This document shows, in pieces, positions 25,401 through 34,821 of a stretch of 64,000 nt of DNA. The notes below the pieces were generated by a model that was given only the letters and a program-made list of their open reading frames with translations, ran no database searches and had not been told where the DNA came from. The first letter of the stretch is position 1, and each line of letters begins with the position of its first letter. Both the position numbers and the translations under genes were made by a program. Origin of the DNA: Oscheius dolichura (Eukaryota; Nematoda; Chromadorea; Rhabditida; Rhabditidae). The DNA lies in assembly GCA_932521035.1 (NCBI GenBank), contig OW051493.1, positions 1,984,001 to 2,048,000 on the forward strand, given 5' to 3'.

Positions 25401-25454
25401 CGAATAGTCGGCGGCGGTCGATACGCCCGGATCTATGACATCTGCTGTAACCAT
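10411..25454 (-). CDS. fcho-1: FCHo endocytic adaptor (F-BAR plus mu-homology domain), 21 exons
   Basis: FCHo proteins bind and bend plasma membrane early in clathrin-mediated endocytosis and activate AP2. Exons: 25389-25454, 24687-24830, 24533-24643, 24373-24495, 24117-24325, 22868-23043, 22717-22823, 22571-22675, 18768-18951, 15701-15767, 15155-15209, 14044-14175, 13845-13997, 13680-13800, 13475-13641, 12140-12345, 11949-12096, 10850-11072, 10680-10803, 10502-10640, 10411-10443. Every phase joins, giving about 930 residues. Residues 1-276 are the F-BAR domain (HFWGEKHNGYQVMYDNLKRG; KGTGTERP at its end). A Ser/acid-rich linker follows (DEEGFSIPTHQE). The mu-homology domain starts near residue 690 (VPLAMAINEHSHVWFNGSD) and includes LLIKSYWKCEDAQTDLRIDY and the WSAENQTISWMV region. 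An acceptor at 25465 lies 10 bases before the ATG, with an out-of-frame ATG between them. The last exon (ELTASSRRHS, stop) is the least certain; FCHo proteins usually end with a longer strand segment. Exon 10 uses a GTAATC donor because the longer open frame shifts phase. Confidence 0.9.
11073..11948. other. FCHo intron, about 0.9 kb, nothing recognised
   Basis: Open frames on both strands around 11290-11516 have no family resemblance. The reading phase closes cleanly across this intron without extra exons. Confidence 0.5.
13054..13085 (+). repeat. TCTG microsatellite within a dispersed repeat
   Basis: GCTATGGTGTCTGTCTGTC continues as further TCTG/TCCG units. A near-identical start with TTTG/TCTG units recurs at 35605-35637, so the flank GCTATGGTGT belongs to a dispersed element. 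It lies in an FCHo intron. Confidence 0.65.
15768..18767. other. FCHo 3-kb intron with a GC-rich block and a tandem duplication
   Basis: No exon could be joined in phase here. The block at about 17080-17560 is GC-rich with GA/CT tracts, a TGACGTCGTCAG palindrome near 17352 and short CTCG repeats. It resembles promoter or enhancer sequence, perhaps an internal start for a transcript encoding the linker and mu-homology domain; that is inference. Confidence 0.4.
17961..18690 (+). repeat. Diverged tandem duplication, period about 400 bp
   Basis: TTTGAAGAGCCTTCTTAACC with ATTTTCAAGCTTG at about 18159-18190 matches TTTGAAGAACCTTCTTAATC with ATTTTCAAGCTTG at about 18558-18590. GTGATTCAAATGATTATTTC matches GTGATTCAACTGATTATTCC further on. 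The units begin near 17971 (AATAATTCTAGCCC) and 18388 (GATAATTCTAACTG). Confidence 0.7.
19184..20356 (+). CDS. Intronless mucin-like type I membrane glycoprotein nested in an FCHo intron
   Basis: No family recognised. The 390-residue product has a clear signal peptide (MMRLLAVFFLLSLQITSA). Its ectodomain of about 310 residues has more than 30 N-X-S/T sequons. About 17 consecutive 7-residue repeats of the type LPVNETT, LPADETS or LPANETT start near residue 64. A charged linker GEKDDDKQSS precedes one membrane segment (about 328-350, IVIIAVCSVLGVLVVVGVGF). The tail carries KKKK, a possible dileucine sorting signal (TPLLSEG) and a Ser-rich end. It is probably a heavily N-glycosylated surface or organelle-membrane protein. 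The gene is a single exon with GC-rich codon use, antisense to FCHo, with AATAAA just after the stop. No acceptor precedes the ATG. The missing introns suggest a retrogene or a young gene; that is inference. Confidence 0.8.
   Translation: MMRLLAVFFLLSLQITSAYINATELANNSTDFPDVDNFTFSPDDAVVNGSLSAAPAVSNFTTDLPVNETTLPVNETTLPADETSLPVNETTLPADETSLLVNETTLPADETSLLVNETTLPADETSLLVNETTLPVNETTLPANETTLPANETTLPANETTLPANEASLPVNITALPTVVNCTTDLPVNETSLPANITDLPAVTNFTQPSAQVNGSVPAVNVTSEQFNQTTTTLGNGTRITVAPAGNVSFPFWNNITSRRPLNVTAAPLASNRTINATATIGNGTDPGVLFPSPAPGNTTGEEKRGADSHSATGEKDDDKQSSGTNQIVIIAVCSVLGVLVVVGVGFAVFWVIVKKKKSGGDTAKTPLLSEGQTPGSNKTTRSSSSAERV
19373..19729 (+). repeat. 21-bp coding tandem repeat (about 17 units)
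   Basis: The unit is like CTGCCGGTCAACGAGACGAC plus one base and encodes seven residues. Two sub-types alternate (VNETT and ADETS), then a run of ANETT units follows. The near-identity of neighbouring units indicates recent unequal exchange or slippage. Because 21 is a multiple of three and units lack stops, all six frames stay open here, which explains long antisense open frames. Confidence 0.9.
20381..20386 (+). terminator. Poly(A) signal of the nested glycoprotein gene
   Basis: AATAAA, 25 bases after the stop codon at 20356. Confidence 0.6.
21029..21040 (+). repeat. Target-site duplication, left copy
   Basis: ACTATCAGGCTT, identical to 22220-22231 at the other end of the LINE insertion. 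Confidence 0.85.
21041..22219 (-). mobile_element. 5'-truncated RTE-clade LINE (reverse transcriptase pseudogene)
   Basis: The minus strand encodes reverse transcriptase from just before NYRPISLLSVVYKLF. It continues through FIDFEKAFDTVEHAAVW, the RQGDTISPSLF block and the catalytic LRYADDIVLMS, to YGSAA near 21340. There the frame shifts; the typical RTE C-terminus continues in another frame from about 21297 to 21040 (MMKKMLKVSLLERRTNEW, then RGRLKARWADSF). The endonuclease domain is missing. The 3' end is AATTG-rich (AAATTGAAATTGAATTG), like the short repeats ending RTE elements. Identical 12-bp flanks define the insertion exactly. It lies in an FCHo intron in the host gene's orientation. 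With the truncation and frameshift it cannot encode an active protein. Confidence 0.93.
22220..22231 (+). repeat. Target-site duplication, right copy
   Basis: ACTATCAGGCTT, identical to 21029-21040. Confidence 0.85.
23044..24116. other. FCHo intron, about 1.1 kb, nothing recognised
   Basis: Open frames on the + strand around 23171-23620 have no family resemblance. The F-BAR exons on either side join in phase without additional sequence. Confidence 0.5.
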
Positions 25455-27468
25455 ATTTCATAGGCTGAAATTTAAAATAAAAGAGTAAATGATTCAGTTA
25501 TAAATTTATAAACAGAGAAATTTTACTTTGAAGATGCTGAAGATGCGAAGAAAAGCGAAAAGGAGATTGAAAGCGAGGAAAGCAGCGAAAAATGAGAAAT
25601 TCAACGGATTTGGAAGGAAAATGAGGTGGGGAAATTTTGTAAACGGGATTTTTAAAGTCAAAATAGGCTGAGAAAGACGAGAAATGGATTAGTGTCATTT
25701 TAAAAGAAAAGTTGGAAAAGATTCGAAGAAAAAGGGGGAAGAAACAACAGTTTTCACGATCCGAAAGCTGAAAAACTCGGAAATTCCCTCAAAATAGAGG
25801 TAAAATAGGGATTTTTACCGGAATTTTGGCTCCAATTTGTTTAAAATTATTTAAAAAATCGTAATTGCCACCGACGTCTAGCCAGAAATGTCACGGGGCT
25901 TACGTAAAAGGTCACATTACAGTAGGTCCTAAACCGGCTGCCCGGGGGAGACACAGCTCGCCAAGGCCAACACCTTAAAGGTCTAAAAATTCGCGCAATG
26001 TTCGAATGCTGATGCCGTTTTTATGCATTTTTATGTATTTTTGACCGTTTCTCGTGTTTTGTCGACCCCAAAATACTATAAAATAAATGAAAATAAAATC
26101 AAACACACCAAAATTCGAAAGAAAACGGAAATGAGTGCATTTTGTTCCGGAATGATCCAAAAACAACTTTTTACCATGATATTCTTTCATTGATAACTCC
26201 GAATGGTCTCCATAAAGTGCCTAATTGATTGCCGTATGGAAGAAAAAAATCGGATATCACAGTTTTGAGAAACAAATGCTCAAAGAATATCATGAAGTTC
26301 TCAGAAGTGAAGAGTTAGACAAAAACGGGGTGTAAACAGCAAACGGCTGGGCTTTTTGTTCTTCAAATTACGGTATTCAACTTTGTCGACGTCTGGCAAC
26401 TTTATTTATATATTCATTTTTGGAGTTCTTGGGCTTGTTTGATGCAGAAAAAAAAGCTGAACCGGAAGTAATTTTGGCACCAAAATCTGTCCAGCTTTTC
26501 ATATAGAAAAACTCAAAAAACTCAATTTCTTTTCAATGGCACATTTCCATGACACCCAAAAATTACTTCCGGATCTTTCGAACATGCTGGATCGAATGCA
26601 ATTTACAGAAAAAAGTAAAAATGTGTCGTTTTGTCTCACTGACTTCGACAAAGTTGTATTGGCCGAAGAGCAAAAATTGCACTGGTCCTGGCACGACCAC
26701 TGTCACGTTTACCTCTCTTCTTCCGCGGCAAGCTGTGGACGGGCAAGGCCCGGGCACAGCTTCAATTGTCTTTGTTTTTTTTGTGTTTTCTCCTTTTCCC
26801 GCTTCTTCGATCATTCTCGTGATCGATCGATGAACTTTCGACGCAAGAAAACTCGAAAAATAGGAGCTTCAGGGTCCCGACGGGAAAAGTGATTCCTAAA
26901 AGCGAAAGAGACGGAAACTGTTATCAAAACAGACCGGGGGATGGTGAGAATGGAGAGTGAATGAAACTAGTTGGATCAGGGGGAGTGGAGACAGAGGGGT
27001 GACGTCAATTGGGGCAGAACCAGAGAATGGAAGGAGAATTCGGAAAGGATTGGAGGGGGATGTGGCAGCCAGTCCCCCGGAAGCTTCTCCCTTCTCTGGC
27101 CAGTGGCCCGTCGTCCTCCCCCTCCCGTTCGCCGAATCCAGCCAAATTGGTATTAGGCGAACATCAGCAGAATGAGAGGAGGAGTACTCGTGAATGGGTC
27201 ATCTTGTTAGGAAGAAGGTTACTGATATCAAGAAAACGGGGAAGATTTTAATAGATGGAATAGAACAAAAAATAGGAAAATTTGGACCGGTGATCCATTT
27301 TCAACGAATTTCCAGTGGGCTTTTCAGTTCCTCCCTCGTATCGCCTCGGCAACACGAAATTCTAACAGTAAAGGCTGTTGGGAAAAGAAATCAGTGGTGG
27401 ATTGACTGAAGTATTGTACACGAAGAAGGATGCGACTGCACAAACGGATACGAAGGATACAAGAAGAT

Positions 27469-27766
27469 TTTAAAAGAACACTGGCACAGCTTGAAAAATT
27501 AGACGCGCGCGGGCAAATGGTTATGGTAGCGTGCCTTTAAAAAAAACATTTCAACTTTTGTTTTCCGCATGTGTTTTCAATATTTCTTTTTGCTAAAATG
27601 ATCAGCATGTTCTAATTAGTAAAAGCAGTAAAAATTACAAAAATTGTATGTCACAATATTGGGAAAAATAACCCGAAAGCAATTTTTTTGGCCGATGAAA
27701 AGCAAACGCGCCCCAAGCGTTTGCGCTGAGCGCAAACCGCGAAAAGCTGTGCCGGTGTCCCTTTAA
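27469..27766. mobile_element. TTTAAAGG-ended inverted-repeat element, short copy
   Basis: The left end TTTAAAAGAACACTGGCACA pairs with the right end, which reads inward TTAAAGGGACACCGGCACAG. The right half has an internal palindrome near GCGTTTGCGCTGAGCGCAAA. It is the same family as the 799-bp copy at 49256-50054, sharing AACGCGCCCC and the GCGCTnAGCGCAnACCGCGAAAA segment. No open frame; a non-autonomous MITE. Confidence 0.75.
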
Positions 27767-28122
27767 TAGACCGGATAAAACAAAAAGAAAAAGTTGGGGG
27801 AAAACAGTGGCGGGAATCGGCTTTCAGTGGTTTTCTAGTGGAGTTTCCTATTCACCTTTATATTCCCGGCAGTACGAGATTTTAGCAGCAGAAAAGGCTG
27901 GGAGACGAATTTTTTGGAGAATAAGCGAATTATTCATACCGAGCAGGAAGAGAAACTGATGTCAAGAAAAGAAAAACATTTAATAGGTCGGATAAAACAA
28001 AAAAAATAGGGGAAAGGCCGCCATTTCACAGAATTTTGGGGGTTTCACAACTTTTTATACCTGTATCACCATGCCAACACAAAATTCTAAAAGGCCGGTC
28101 AAGAAAGAACAAAGAAAGTTCA

Positions 28123-28144
28123 GCTGCCGAGATCGTACGGGTGC
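28123..28144 (+). repeat. Solo arm of the hairpin-element family
   Basis: GCTGCCGAGATCGTACGGGT plus GC matches the right arm of the elements at 47-60 kb with two changes. No partner arm was found nearby, so it is a remnant. Confidence 0.55.
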
Positions 28145-29117
28145 CGAATTTGGAGCGAGGCGAAATTCAAACGAATACAGACTAAGAGAATGAGGAAAAC
28201 AGCCAGCTGCTCTCAAATGAATCGAGGAAATGGATCCATTTTGAACTGTATTACGAAACATGATAATCAGAAAAAGACCGTAATGGAGAGAGAAAAAATG
28301 GAAGACTAAAATAGGCGAGACGAAACAAAAACAGCGAAAAATTGGATAGGTAGTTTCAAATTGGAATTCCTCTATTTTTCGAAAATTTTCCTCCCAGTCC
28401 TTTAGATTTTCGCGTTCCGACTCATGATTACTGTAAATATTTTCCATTTTCTTTAATTTGCCCTGTAGCGAAGACACAGACAGTCTTAGAACCACGAAAT
28501 ATTCGCTGGAAACGCGCTGTTGGCTCTAGCGGCGTGTCATAGCCGAAATTGGCCATATGAATGGGTCAACAGACCATTTTTAGCCGTCCCCAGGGGTTTT
28601 TCCTAAGGCTCGCGACGTTGTGACTACGCCAAGAAGAGGAATTGACCTCTGTTGGGCGCCAAAAATTGAAATTCCCGGGCTAAAAAGAGGAGAAAACAGC
28701 GTAGGAGGCCAAAAAGCGTCTCGTGTTTCAAATCTCCCGCGCCGTGTGTAACTTTTGGCTTACAAGGGCGGATAATATCAGACTAGAGAGAATAAAGAGT
28801 GAAAAAGGGGAAAAGTGACACTGGGGGAAAGGGGGAGAACAAGACGCCAGCCCCGCCACAATACGGGTCATTAGTTCGAGTTGGACAAGGGCAGCTGGGG
28901 GCGACTGTAACAGGCGACGGTTTAACATAGACCAGGGAAAAGGGGCTGTATTGGTTGAGAAGAGGAGAATGATGTCGACGAGAATATTTTGTTGATTTTA
29001 GGGGCAGAGAGCGGGCAACAGCCGCACCCGACCCGCTCTCTCAAATAAACACTGGACATCGCCGGCCACATCACCACCACAAGAAAGCAAACGAGACGCG
29101 TCGCTCCTTCCTGGGTA

Positions 29118-29395
29118 TTATTTCCTCTATCCTATTGCTTTTATAAGGATAAAATACACATCCTAGCTACAGTATACTGATAAAAGAAAGAAAAGAGACG
29201 GAAGTTTAATGGGACGTCGGTTAAATAGCGGAAAAATGGCGTAATCCTTACCGTGGAGCGTTGTTTACAGGCGCGTTGAACCAAATTCGCAATATTACTC
29301 TTATTTCCTTTTTCCAATTTCTGTTATTGGAATAAAATAAATATTTTAGCTACAGTATACCAATAAAAAGGGAAAGGAAGTCAAAAATTTAATGT
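29118..29395 (+). repeat. Diverged direct repeat, period about 180 bp
   Basis: TAGCTACAGTATACTGATAA near 29164 matches TAGCTACAGTATACCAATAA near 29348, with matching upstream ATTATTTCC or CTTATTTCC and GGATAAAATA or GGAATAAAAT, and downstream TTTAATG. Confidence 0.55.
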
Positions 29396-30844
29396 CAAAA
29401 ATAATCCCATTTTCCTCCCGCCCCCAACCGTCACACCTCCCGGATGGCCTGCAGCCGTAAACCCTCGGCAGGACCTTCTTTTTTATTCAGAATAGCTACA
29501 AAACTGTAATTTCTGTCCTTCCAAGGTTTTACGGGTCCCAGTCGTTGGGTGATCGTGTACCGCTCCCATCCTCTTGGAGCTGTTCTCCTCCTCCTCTCTC
29601 GTTTCTGTAAATTGACCCGTCCTTTGATCCCCGGGCAATCCTCCCCGAGCTCTCGATCTGTATTATTCGAAACAGATCCCGTCCTCTCCCGCTCAACCCG
29701 CAGCACGAGTCCGACAATAACACCATTCAGCCAGTCAGCCTGCCTCCCGCATCTCGATCAATGGTCTCGTATTATGCATGCTTGTCTCTTCTTTTTTTCC
29801 TAAAAAAATTCCTGGAAAAAACGGGGAGGGGGATTGCCATTCGGGAATCTGGTGGGGGACAAGAACCAGATATGAATCGCGTAATTCAATCAAGGTCATC
29901 CCGCAGGCAGCCAGCTACTTTTCCCTTCGAGATCTTCCCGCCATTCTTCACCAAATTCCATAAAAATCCATAAAGTTCCCGGTTGTAAAGTGGCCCGTTT
30001 CACTTCCCAGCTGGCCCCCGCCATCGTCGTCGTACGAGTAATGGTGTCCTTTTTCCCGAGTGCAGACATATTCTCTCGTGGATTATTCGACCAAAGATGA
30101 TCCGAGGCCATCCCTCTCGTCCCTCGTAAAATATCCTTTCGACCTTTTTATTGTACATTATTTATTGGGCCCTGTTAGACTAGAAAACGTCAAAACTTCC
30201 CGGTCGGCGCTGTACGGATGTGTGAGCTGTCCAGATTGTCACCTATCGCGGCACCCTTTTGTCTCCCGGCGCCGTATTCTCCCATTCTAAACTGCCCTTT
30301 TTTAAATATTTTTATGACTGATAGTTCACGATCCGTTCTATTCAACAGTAGAAATCCAAATTTGGTCGTTTACGCGCTCCCGAGGGCTCCAGGGTCAGCC
30401 TGAACCCGGAAAATCAAGTTGAACTCGGCCCGTAAGGCTTGGGCCCCTCTTCCAGCCCTAAATACAGTATTCTCCTTTATTTCTTGGCTTGTTGCTGCAT
30501 GCTACAGTCTGCAAAAGTTCCTTGTGGTCCTTTTATCACCCTGAATCATGAAACAACAAACAAAACCATTAAACTAGCCATCTGTCCAGGGATTCTACCG
30601 TATTCTGGACCTTTATACTTGTCCAAATCTTCCATGTAAGCACGCTATAGGGCAAATAGAATTCTGCTTTACTCTCACTATAATGACGCTGATTACAAAC
30701 GTTTGCCGTTTTCAACAGTTTTCCTGTGCTTGTAGGGAAGCCAGCCCCATTTTTGCAAGATGGTCTTATTTTGAAATTTTGATGCACAACTGTCTTTGTC
30801 ATTGGCTCTTATCCTCTCTGAGGCATCTTATTATCTGCTCGCTG

Positions 30845-30870
30845 CATTAAAAATAAATAAATAAATAAAT
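30845..30870 (+). repeat. AAAT microsatellite
   Basis: About six tandem AAAT units between TGCATTAAA and ATGGCTCC. Confidence 0.8.
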
Positions 30871-30905
30871 ATGGCTCCTAGGTGCGGAATCTTGCATCAA
30901 CGTCT

Positions 30906-31215
30906 ACCTTTTCGTTTCATCCAAGCTTTAAACTTCACCAAGTTTATTGTTACCCAATGATGTATCTCAATCTACTTTAGCTTCCATCTAATGCTTTTGT
31001 AGGTATTTTAAATTTATACCACTCGATAGAGCATTGAAAACTGCCCTGGAACTCATATTTTTAGCAGCGATGGTCAAGTACCTCACTTTTGATTTGAAAG
31101 GGCAACTTTTCGTTTCATCCAAGCATTTTAAAGCTTTTAAAAAAGTCATCAAATCAAAACCAAGGTAATAATCGGTCGATTTCACGTAATTTCCATCTAA
31201 TGTTTTTCATCTTGG
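30906..31215 (+). repeat. Diverged direct repeat, period about 200 bp
   Basis: CTTTTCGTTTCATCCAAGC occurs at about 30909 and 31107. TTCCATCTAATG occurs about 75-85 bases after each, and ATTTTTAGCA appears in each unit. Confidence 0.5.
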
Positions 31216-32465
31216 ACCGACAAAATAAGATTCGAAAAAGCATAAAAAAATAACCCAGAAACCATATTTTTAGCATCGGAGGTTTGGGCCCTTTGTTTTG
31301 ATTTGTTCTGAAACCTGGTTACCAGCTTTTTGGGCTTGAAAGAATGTTTTTAGCTAGAATTTTGCCAAAATTCTGACTGTCGCCGGATGTAAAAGTTGAA
31401 TATAAGACCCGGCATTGCCCATGATTCATCTGTTATTCTGCTCTGCCCGCCGTTCCCTTTCACCCCGTTCCCTCTCAAAAACATTCACCATCCCCTGCCT
31501 CACCCCTTCAACAGTACAAAAAGATCGCCCTCTAGGGCTTTTCTCTCCTCTTTGCCTGACTGTAACTAGCTGTAGTTACACACACAGAGAGAGAGACGGG
31601 AGATAGGTGAATCCGCCGGAATCAATCCAGTTTCTGTCTGTGCCCTGGCGGTTCCACCAGTTAGCATCCTTCCTTCCTTCCATTCTCCTCTCCTCCTCAT
31701 TATGCTTATTGATTTCTGTATTATTTTGAGCACTGCCCTCGTTAGGGGTCATCTTATCTCTCCCAACCCCCTTTTTGGCGTCCTAAACGGGCAAAAATAG
31801 CCAGCGATAGAGTGAGTGCTATCCACGGTAAATATTACCCTCTCCTCTCTCCATCTCCTTCATCTTGTGCTAGTCACCTGGTATTTTTCGCTTTTGGTGC
31901 TTTGTTGGGACGAAGCGTCGAAATCCCGCTTTCTTGACCATTAGCCTTTGTTGTTCTCTGCCCTCTTATCGATTGTTTGTTTTTCCTGTTCGGAGAAAGG
32001 CTGACTATTTGCTCATTTTAGCGGCAATGCGGTCATTTTATCACCGAAAATATCTCTAAAATGTGGTATTTGAAGCGAAAATTAGCTCCTCCATTGCTGA
32101 TCGATAGCTATATGCTTGTTCGTTCCCTACCTCTTATTCTTCCCCAAAATGGCATAGAAAACCATTTTTGAGTCTTTTTCCGGCTCTTTGACCCATTTTC
32201 GGATAATTTTCCTGGCCGGACTTGTATGAGATAGGCACATTTTCGAGAAAACAAATAGAATTAGGAAGAACTTCAGGGAGACTTCATAAGCTCCCATTCT
32301 GAACATTTTACTGCTATGTTGAATCCTTGTCAGTTCTCAATAAGAACAACCCACCGTATAGTTTCATTTCAAGTTTTTATCTGCTCCGCTCTATGGAAAA
32401 AGCCAACAGAGCCTCATTATCCTCTTCTTTCATCTCTGCCCGCCCCTTAGTTCCCTTTTTTCAGA

Positions 32466-33044
32466 ATGGCTGACGGTCACATTCATCACCACCGAGTAAC
32501 AGCAGATTCCAACGCCGCCATAGCCAATGGAGACCAGCCCATGGGGCACGATATGGGCCACGCGATGGCCTTCCACTTCGGCACGATGGAGACGATCCTC
32601 TTCAAATGGTGGATGCCCGACAGCGGCTGGGGTAGGCCCCTTCTCCCCTTCCTACTGTACTCCTCTCTTCAGGAATGTTCTTCTCCTGTATTGTTGTCAT
32701 GTTAATGTGCTTTGTGATGGAGACTGTCCGTTGGTTGAGAACCTATCGCCGTGCCCAGAGAGCTCTCTCCCACCCCGTCACCCCCGAGGATCGTCTCCGA
32801 ATGTTGCCCAACTTCTCCGGGATTCACCTCTTCGACGCCCTGCTCCACCTGATCCAACTCGTCTTCGCCTACTGCCTTATGCTCATCTTCATGACCTTCA
32901 ATGTCTGGCTCTGTATAGCCGTCGCTTTCGGAGAGGTGGGATCCTCCAAAAAAAGAATAAAAGTCTGTTTAGGTCCTCTCCCGTCTCCTCTACGCTGTCC
33001 TTTTCCCTCATCTCGACGGCGGGGCTGTTGCTGCCTGTGGATAA
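32466..33044 (+). CDS. CTR/SLC31-family copper transporter
   Basis: A trimeric membrane channel for Cu(I) uptake. Exons 32466-32631, 32673-32935 and 32973-33044 join in phase to give about 166 residues. The N-terminus is His/Met-rich (HIHHHR; MGHDMGHAMAFHFGTMET), suited to metal capture, followed by LFKWWMPDSGWG. TM1 is about MFFSCIVVMLMCFVMETV. A cytosolic loop RTYRRAQRALSHPVTPEDR follows. TM2 carries the essential copper-selective Met-x3-Met (LMLIFMTFN). TM3 is VWLCIAVAFGEV and onward, but the GxxxG usual in TM3 is not clear (GEVLS). The C-terminus ends AACG, with one Cys near the end. TTTTTTCAG lies directly before the ATG, so the mRNA is probably trans-spliced with a one-base leader. The exact paralogue among the many nematode CTR genes is not assigned. 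Confidence 0.92.
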
Positions 33045-33120
33045 GTAGAGAATCTTCATCTCCATCTTCATCACATAACTGGTATACCGACCTGTGATTT
33101 GTATCTGTCTGTACATTCAT

Positions 33121-33126
33121 AATAAA
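33121..33126 (+). terminator. Poly(A) signal of the copper-transporter gene
   Basis: AATAAA, 77 bases after the stop codon. Confidence 0.6.
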
Positions 33127-33411
33127 GTATTCTCACTCTTTTGTTGGAGGAAAGCGAGAATCGAGCAGAGGCCCAGTAAAAAAAAAGATTAGCAGTGTTG
33201 CGGTCAATCTAGAGATAAATAACCTTTGGAAATACAACAATACAAAGCGTTATCGAAGTAACTATGTAGGGTGCAAATAAATGATAGTTAAAGCTTGGAT
33301 GGAACAAAAGAAATTGAACTAATGGCGGTAGAGCTGACCAAGAAACCGACCCGGTTCGAAGTTCGAACGATCGTTGAACATCATACTGGCAACCGTTTGG
33401 CAACCTTTTAC

Positions 33412-33459
33412 GCTGTCTAATTGTGGCCTTCTAGGCGACACAGCTGTCTAACTGTGGCC
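33412..33459 (+). repeat. GCTGTCTAACTGTGGC dispersed repeat, copy 1
   Basis: Two units GCTGTCTAATTGTGGCC and GCTGTCTAACTGTGGCC, separated by TTCTAGGCGACACA. The same two-unit block recurs at 38614-38662 in the neuropeptide gene intron. Weaker single units sit near 35983 and 36036. Confidence 0.75.
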
Positions 33460-33512
33460 TTCCTATGCGAAAGACAGCCAATAAACAATCGAAAACAATC
33501 TATGACCGACCC

Positions 33513-33518
33513 TTTATT
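33513..33518 (-). terminator. Poly(A) signal of the RING-like gene
   Basis: TTTATT on + (AATAAA on the coding strand), 55 bases after the stop codon. Confidence 0.5.
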
Positions 33519-33572
33519 ATCATCATATATTGTTCATTGAGACGGCTAACGACACTGCCCTCTGTGTCCGAG

Positions 33573-34508
33573 CTACTTCTTGCCAACGTTTCCGCCCAGA
33601 TCCAAGACGACGAAGAGGCTGTCGGCCTGTCCGATGAGCCGTCCAATCTTCTTCTTTTCCCACTTCTTGGGATCGAATTTTTTCAGCTGCTTCTTGTTGT
33701 ACTTGTCCCCGGCCATGTAGTAGTAGTCGGCCGTCTTCTTGTCCTCCTCGCCCGGCTTCATCAAGCCCAGTGCCGAGACCACCTCCCCGACGAGATAGCT
33801 CATCCGGGTGTCGCTGAGCAGGTCCTGTTCCCAGCAGAGGCTCATCTTGCGGCCCTTCCTCTCGAATAATATCTTGTACTTGACAATGATGATGGTGCAG
33901 CCGTCTTCCGAGATCGACGGTGCCTCCAGCGTCTCGTCCGCCTCGATCGCCGCCAGCAGGGCCGACTTGATGGCCGTCGCGCTCGACTCGCCCCCGTCGC
34001 CGGCTTGGCTCTTCTCCTTGTCCTTCTTCAGGTGTTTCGTCACCTCTTTCATACACTCGGCACTACGGCAGAAAGCCGATCCATCGCCGTAGAGTCGGGC
34101 GGGGCCGAACTCCTCGGCCAGACACCTGGAAATAGCCGGTAAGGTGCCAAATGGTAGACTCACTGACTGCAGATGTTATGATCGCAGAGGCCGAACTGGG
34201 TGATGTCGGTGTATCTGACCTGTTTGCCACAGCGGCCATCACACATGATATAGTCGGGAGAAGTGTTCGACGCCAGGGGGAAGTCCCGCTTGGCCTGGTC
34301 CGTCCGGGCCACGAATTCCATCGTCACGGAGACGGCATTGTTGTAGAGGTGCCGGGTGACGAAGACGGCCGTCACTTCCTTGGCCTCGGACACAAATGGC
34401 GGTAGAACAGTCTTCCAGCAGCTCGGATCTTGGCGGATCGAAGTGCTACTTCTACTGGAAAGTAGACGGCTTTGATTCTAGGGTAGCAGCAACCGACCTG
34501 CACGTCAT
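33573..34508 (-). CDS. RING-like zinc-binding protein, apparently nematode-specific
   Basis: Function unknown. Exons 34498-34508, 34164-34454 and 33573-34125 join in phase to give about 284 residues. The N-terminal 80 residues (CWKTVLPPFVSEAKEVTAVF region) match nothing I can name. A cysteine/histidine cluster then reads CDGRC-x15-CDHNICSQC-x17-CRSAEC, the spacing of a degenerate RING finger that would bind zinc and could act in ubiquitin transfer or protein binding. The C-terminal half is Lys-rich with mixed alpha/beta character (ILFERKGRKMSLCWEQDLLS) and ends GNVGKK. The first exon is only 11 nt with a weak GTCGGT donor, so the start is less sure than the rest. A TATATATA box about 50 bases upstream and no acceptor at the ATG suggest conventional rather than trans-spliced 5' ends. 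It is convergent with the copper transporter. Confidence 0.75.
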
Positions 34509-34557
34509 TCCAGGCGGAAAACAACGAAAGAAATGAGCTCTGGGGGATTGGAGACGG

Positions 34558-34565
34558 TATATATA
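34558..34565 (-). promoter_or_regulatory. TATA box of the RING-like gene
   Basis: TATATATA, 50 bases above the proposed ATG at 34508. This places a transcription start near 34530 and leaves a leader of about 20 nt. Confidence 0.55.
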
Positions 34566-34787
34566 GGAAATGGAGATTAGAACACGTACCATCCCGTCAA
34601 AAAAACTGGTACAAAATCCCCCACCCGGTAAATACGGTACCGAATAGGGCATTTCCGGTCAAGATTTGGATACAGAAATCCTCCAGAGACCACCACAAAG
34701 CCCGTACTTCCCGATGAAACTCTCCGTGAAAACCAGGTAGGAGTCGCCCCATCGGAGGCGAAAAACAAAAACTGACGAAATCGATAA

Positions 34788-34793
34788 TTTATT
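34788..34793 (-). terminator. Poly(A) signal of the CRAL-TRIO/GOLD gene
   Basis: TTTATT on + (AATAAA on the coding strand), 29 bases after the stop codon. Confidence 0.5.
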
Positions 34794-34821
34794 CGTATTT
34801 TCTATCCTCCAAATAGTAGAT

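Larger units (their letters stand above)
25455..32455. other. Gene-poor region upstream of FCHo and the copper transporter
   Basis: About 7 kb without a convincing gene on either strand. It should contain the promoters of the divergent FCHo (-) and CTR (+) genes. Repeats recognised inside are listed separately. A small inverted repeat at about 26455-26570 has arms CCGGAAGTAATTTTGG and CCAAAAATTACTTCCGG. GC-richer blocks with GA/CT tracts lie at about 26900-27180, 28980-29110 and 29400-29780. Confidence 0.5.

Noticed and set aside
26536..26892. 118-codon + strand frame and overlapping minus frame
   Set aside because: No family match, and it overlaps a small inverted repeat; likely chance.
33523..34056. 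177-codon minus-strand frame overlapping the RING-like gene
   Set aside because: A shadow of the C-terminal exon in another frame; its Arg/Gly/Glu-rich composition is typical of an off-frame reading.
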